7,490 nucleotides of DNA, from NCBI GenBank assembly GCA_003446335.1, contig DMAZ01000268.1, forward strand, positions 1 to 7,490, given 5' to 3'. This stretch comes from Lachnospiraceae bacterium. Lineage in GTDB: Bacteria; Bacillota_A; Clostridia; Lachnospirales; Lachnospiraceae. Positions 6,843-7,490 of the stretch are shown piece by piece. Made by a program: the position numbers and the translations under genes. The first letter of the stretch is position 1; the number at the start of each line of letters is the position of its first letter. Below the pieces are notes generated by a model that saw only the letters and a program-made list of their open reading frames with translations, was not told where the DNA came from and made no database searches.

Positions 6843-6848
6843 TCCTTC
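6843..6848 (-). promoter_or_regulatory. Ribosome binding site supporting the TTG start of atpD
   Basis: AAGGAG on the minus strand lies 10 nt before the TTG at 6832; a GAGG (6837-6840) also lies 4 nt before it. The nearest in-frame ATG is residue 11, inside the conserved NPTRMELTRLK motif, which makes a later start implausible. Confidence 0.65.
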
Positions 6849-6855
6849 CTGTATA

Positions 6856-6896
6856 GCTGTCAAATGATACCTGTAGCACATGCATCATTTGACAGC
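6856..6896. repeat. Perfect 13-bp inverted repeat between atpB and atpD
   Basis: Arms GCTGTCAAATGAT (6856-6868) and ATCATTTGACAGC (6884-6896) are perfectly complementary around a 15-nt loop. The repeat begins 21 nt after the atpB stop and ends just upstream of the atpD ribosome binding site. No T-run follows on either strand, so it is not a standard terminator. It may be an RNA-processing or mRNA-stability hairpin, or a dispersed palindromic repeat. Confidence 0.8.
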
Positions 6897-6917
6897 GCAT
6901 AATCATATTAAAGATCA

Positions 6918-7490
6918 TCAATAGTATTTGTCAAGCATCTTATCATTAATACGTTTCAGCTCAGACCTCGGCAGCATGCGAAGCAATTCCCATCCGATAT
7001 TGAGTGTTTCCTCAATGGTACGGTCTGTGAAATAGCCCTGGGAGATGTATTTCTCCTCGAATGCGTCCGAGAACTTCGCATACAGAAGGTCTGTATCGGA
7101 AAGAGCGGCTTCACCGAGGATGACCATGAGTTCCTTGGCATCCTTGCCGCGGGAATAGGCTGCGAACAGCTGGTTCATTGTAGAAGCGTGGTCTTCACGT
7201 GTCTTGCCGACACCGATACCCTTGTCCTTCAGACGGGAAAGAGACGGAAGAACATTGATCGGCGGTGTGATTCCCTTTCTGTAGAGCTCACGGCTCAGAA
7301 TGATCTGTCCTTCTGTGATATAACCTGTCAGGTCAGGAATCGGATGTGTGATATCATCTTCAGGCATGGAGAGGATCGGGATCATCGTGATGGATCCCTT
7401 CTTGCCTCTCTGGCGTCCTGCTCTTTCATACATCTGAGCAAGGTCAGTATACATATATCCCGGGTAGCCGCGGCGTCCCGGAACTTCCTT
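6918..7490 (-). CDS. atpB: V-type ATP synthase/ATPase subunit B (C-terminal part, 5' end outside window)
   Basis: Non-catalytic nucleotide-binding subunit of the V1 head (also ntpB), three copies alternating with subunit A. The frame is open to the right edge, so only the last 190 residues are seen, about two fifths of a normal subunit B. It reads [20 protein letters not shown] at the edge, then [38 protein letters not shown] and [10 protein letters not shown], all strongly conserved in B subunits. The SLSRL segment carries the conserved Arg that reaches the catalytic site of the neighbouring A subunit. It ends with TGA at 6918-6920 after a normal C-terminal helical region. A gene for subunit A would be expected just upstream, outside the window. 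Confidence 0.97.
   Translation of the reverse strand, partial: KEVPGRRGYPGYMYTDLAQMYERAGRQRGKKGSITMIPILSMPEDDITHPIPDLTGYITEGQIILSRELYRKGITPPINVLPSLSRLKDKGIGVGKTREDHASTMNQLFAAYSRGKDAKELMVILGEAALSDTDLLYAKFSDAFEEKYISQGYFTDRTIEETLNIGWELLRMLPRSELKRINDKMLDKYY

Noticed and set aside
1..7490. Mobile element, CRISPR array, tRNA or rRNA genes
   Set aside because: No transposase or integrase frames, no spaced direct repeats, and no cloverleaf or rRNA-like sequence were seen on either strand.

Overview
The window reads like a low-to-mid GC Gram-positive anaerobe of the Clostridia, most likely Lachnospiraceae. The evidence is a bacterial V-type (A/V-type) ATPase operon, a lipoprotein-type amino-acid binding protein with a Gly/Ser-rich linker after its lipobox, strong AGGAGG-type ribosome binding sites, and the overall protein style. 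The taxonomic call is an inference. Every gene lies on the minus strand, so transcription runs from right to left. No interval longer than 300 bases lacks a gene. The largest gaps are 2209-2390, 3579-3714 and 6833-6917, and all three contain recognisable signals.

Right part (about 3715-7490): the end of a V-type ATPase operon. The C-terminal 190 residues of subunit B (atpB/ntpB) are followed, across an 85-nt gap holding a perfect 13-bp inverted repeat, by subunit D (atpD/ntpD, TTG start). The atpD stop overlaps by 11 nt the GTG start of an 823-residue protein. That protein appears to have an N-terminal membrane anchor, a beta-rich (probably propeller-like) extracytoplasmic region and a C-terminal domain resembling the C39-like papain fold, but without the expected Cys and His. 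Its function is unknown and it is the least explained gene here.

Left part (1-3680): a high-affinity branched-chain amino acid (Liv/HAAT) ABC importer in the order livK - livH - livM - livG, with livG cut by the left edge. livK has its own promoter and a leader with an inverted repeat. After livK come two tandem hairpins, the second a strong intrinsic terminator. A near-consensus promoter (extended -10 TATAAT, 17-nt spacer) then precedes livH. This layout fits abundant binding protein and lower, separately controlled expression of the membrane and ATPase subunits. livH, livM and livG are packed within a few bases of each other. An imperfect CodY-box-like sequence lies in the spacer of the livH promoter.

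No mobile elements, tRNA or rRNA genes or CRISPR arrays were seen. Most of the window is ordinary core metabolism. The features worth a second look are the V-ATPase-coupled pseudo-peptidase-like protein, the atpB-atpD hairpin, the livK-livH regulatory gap and an excess of GATC.
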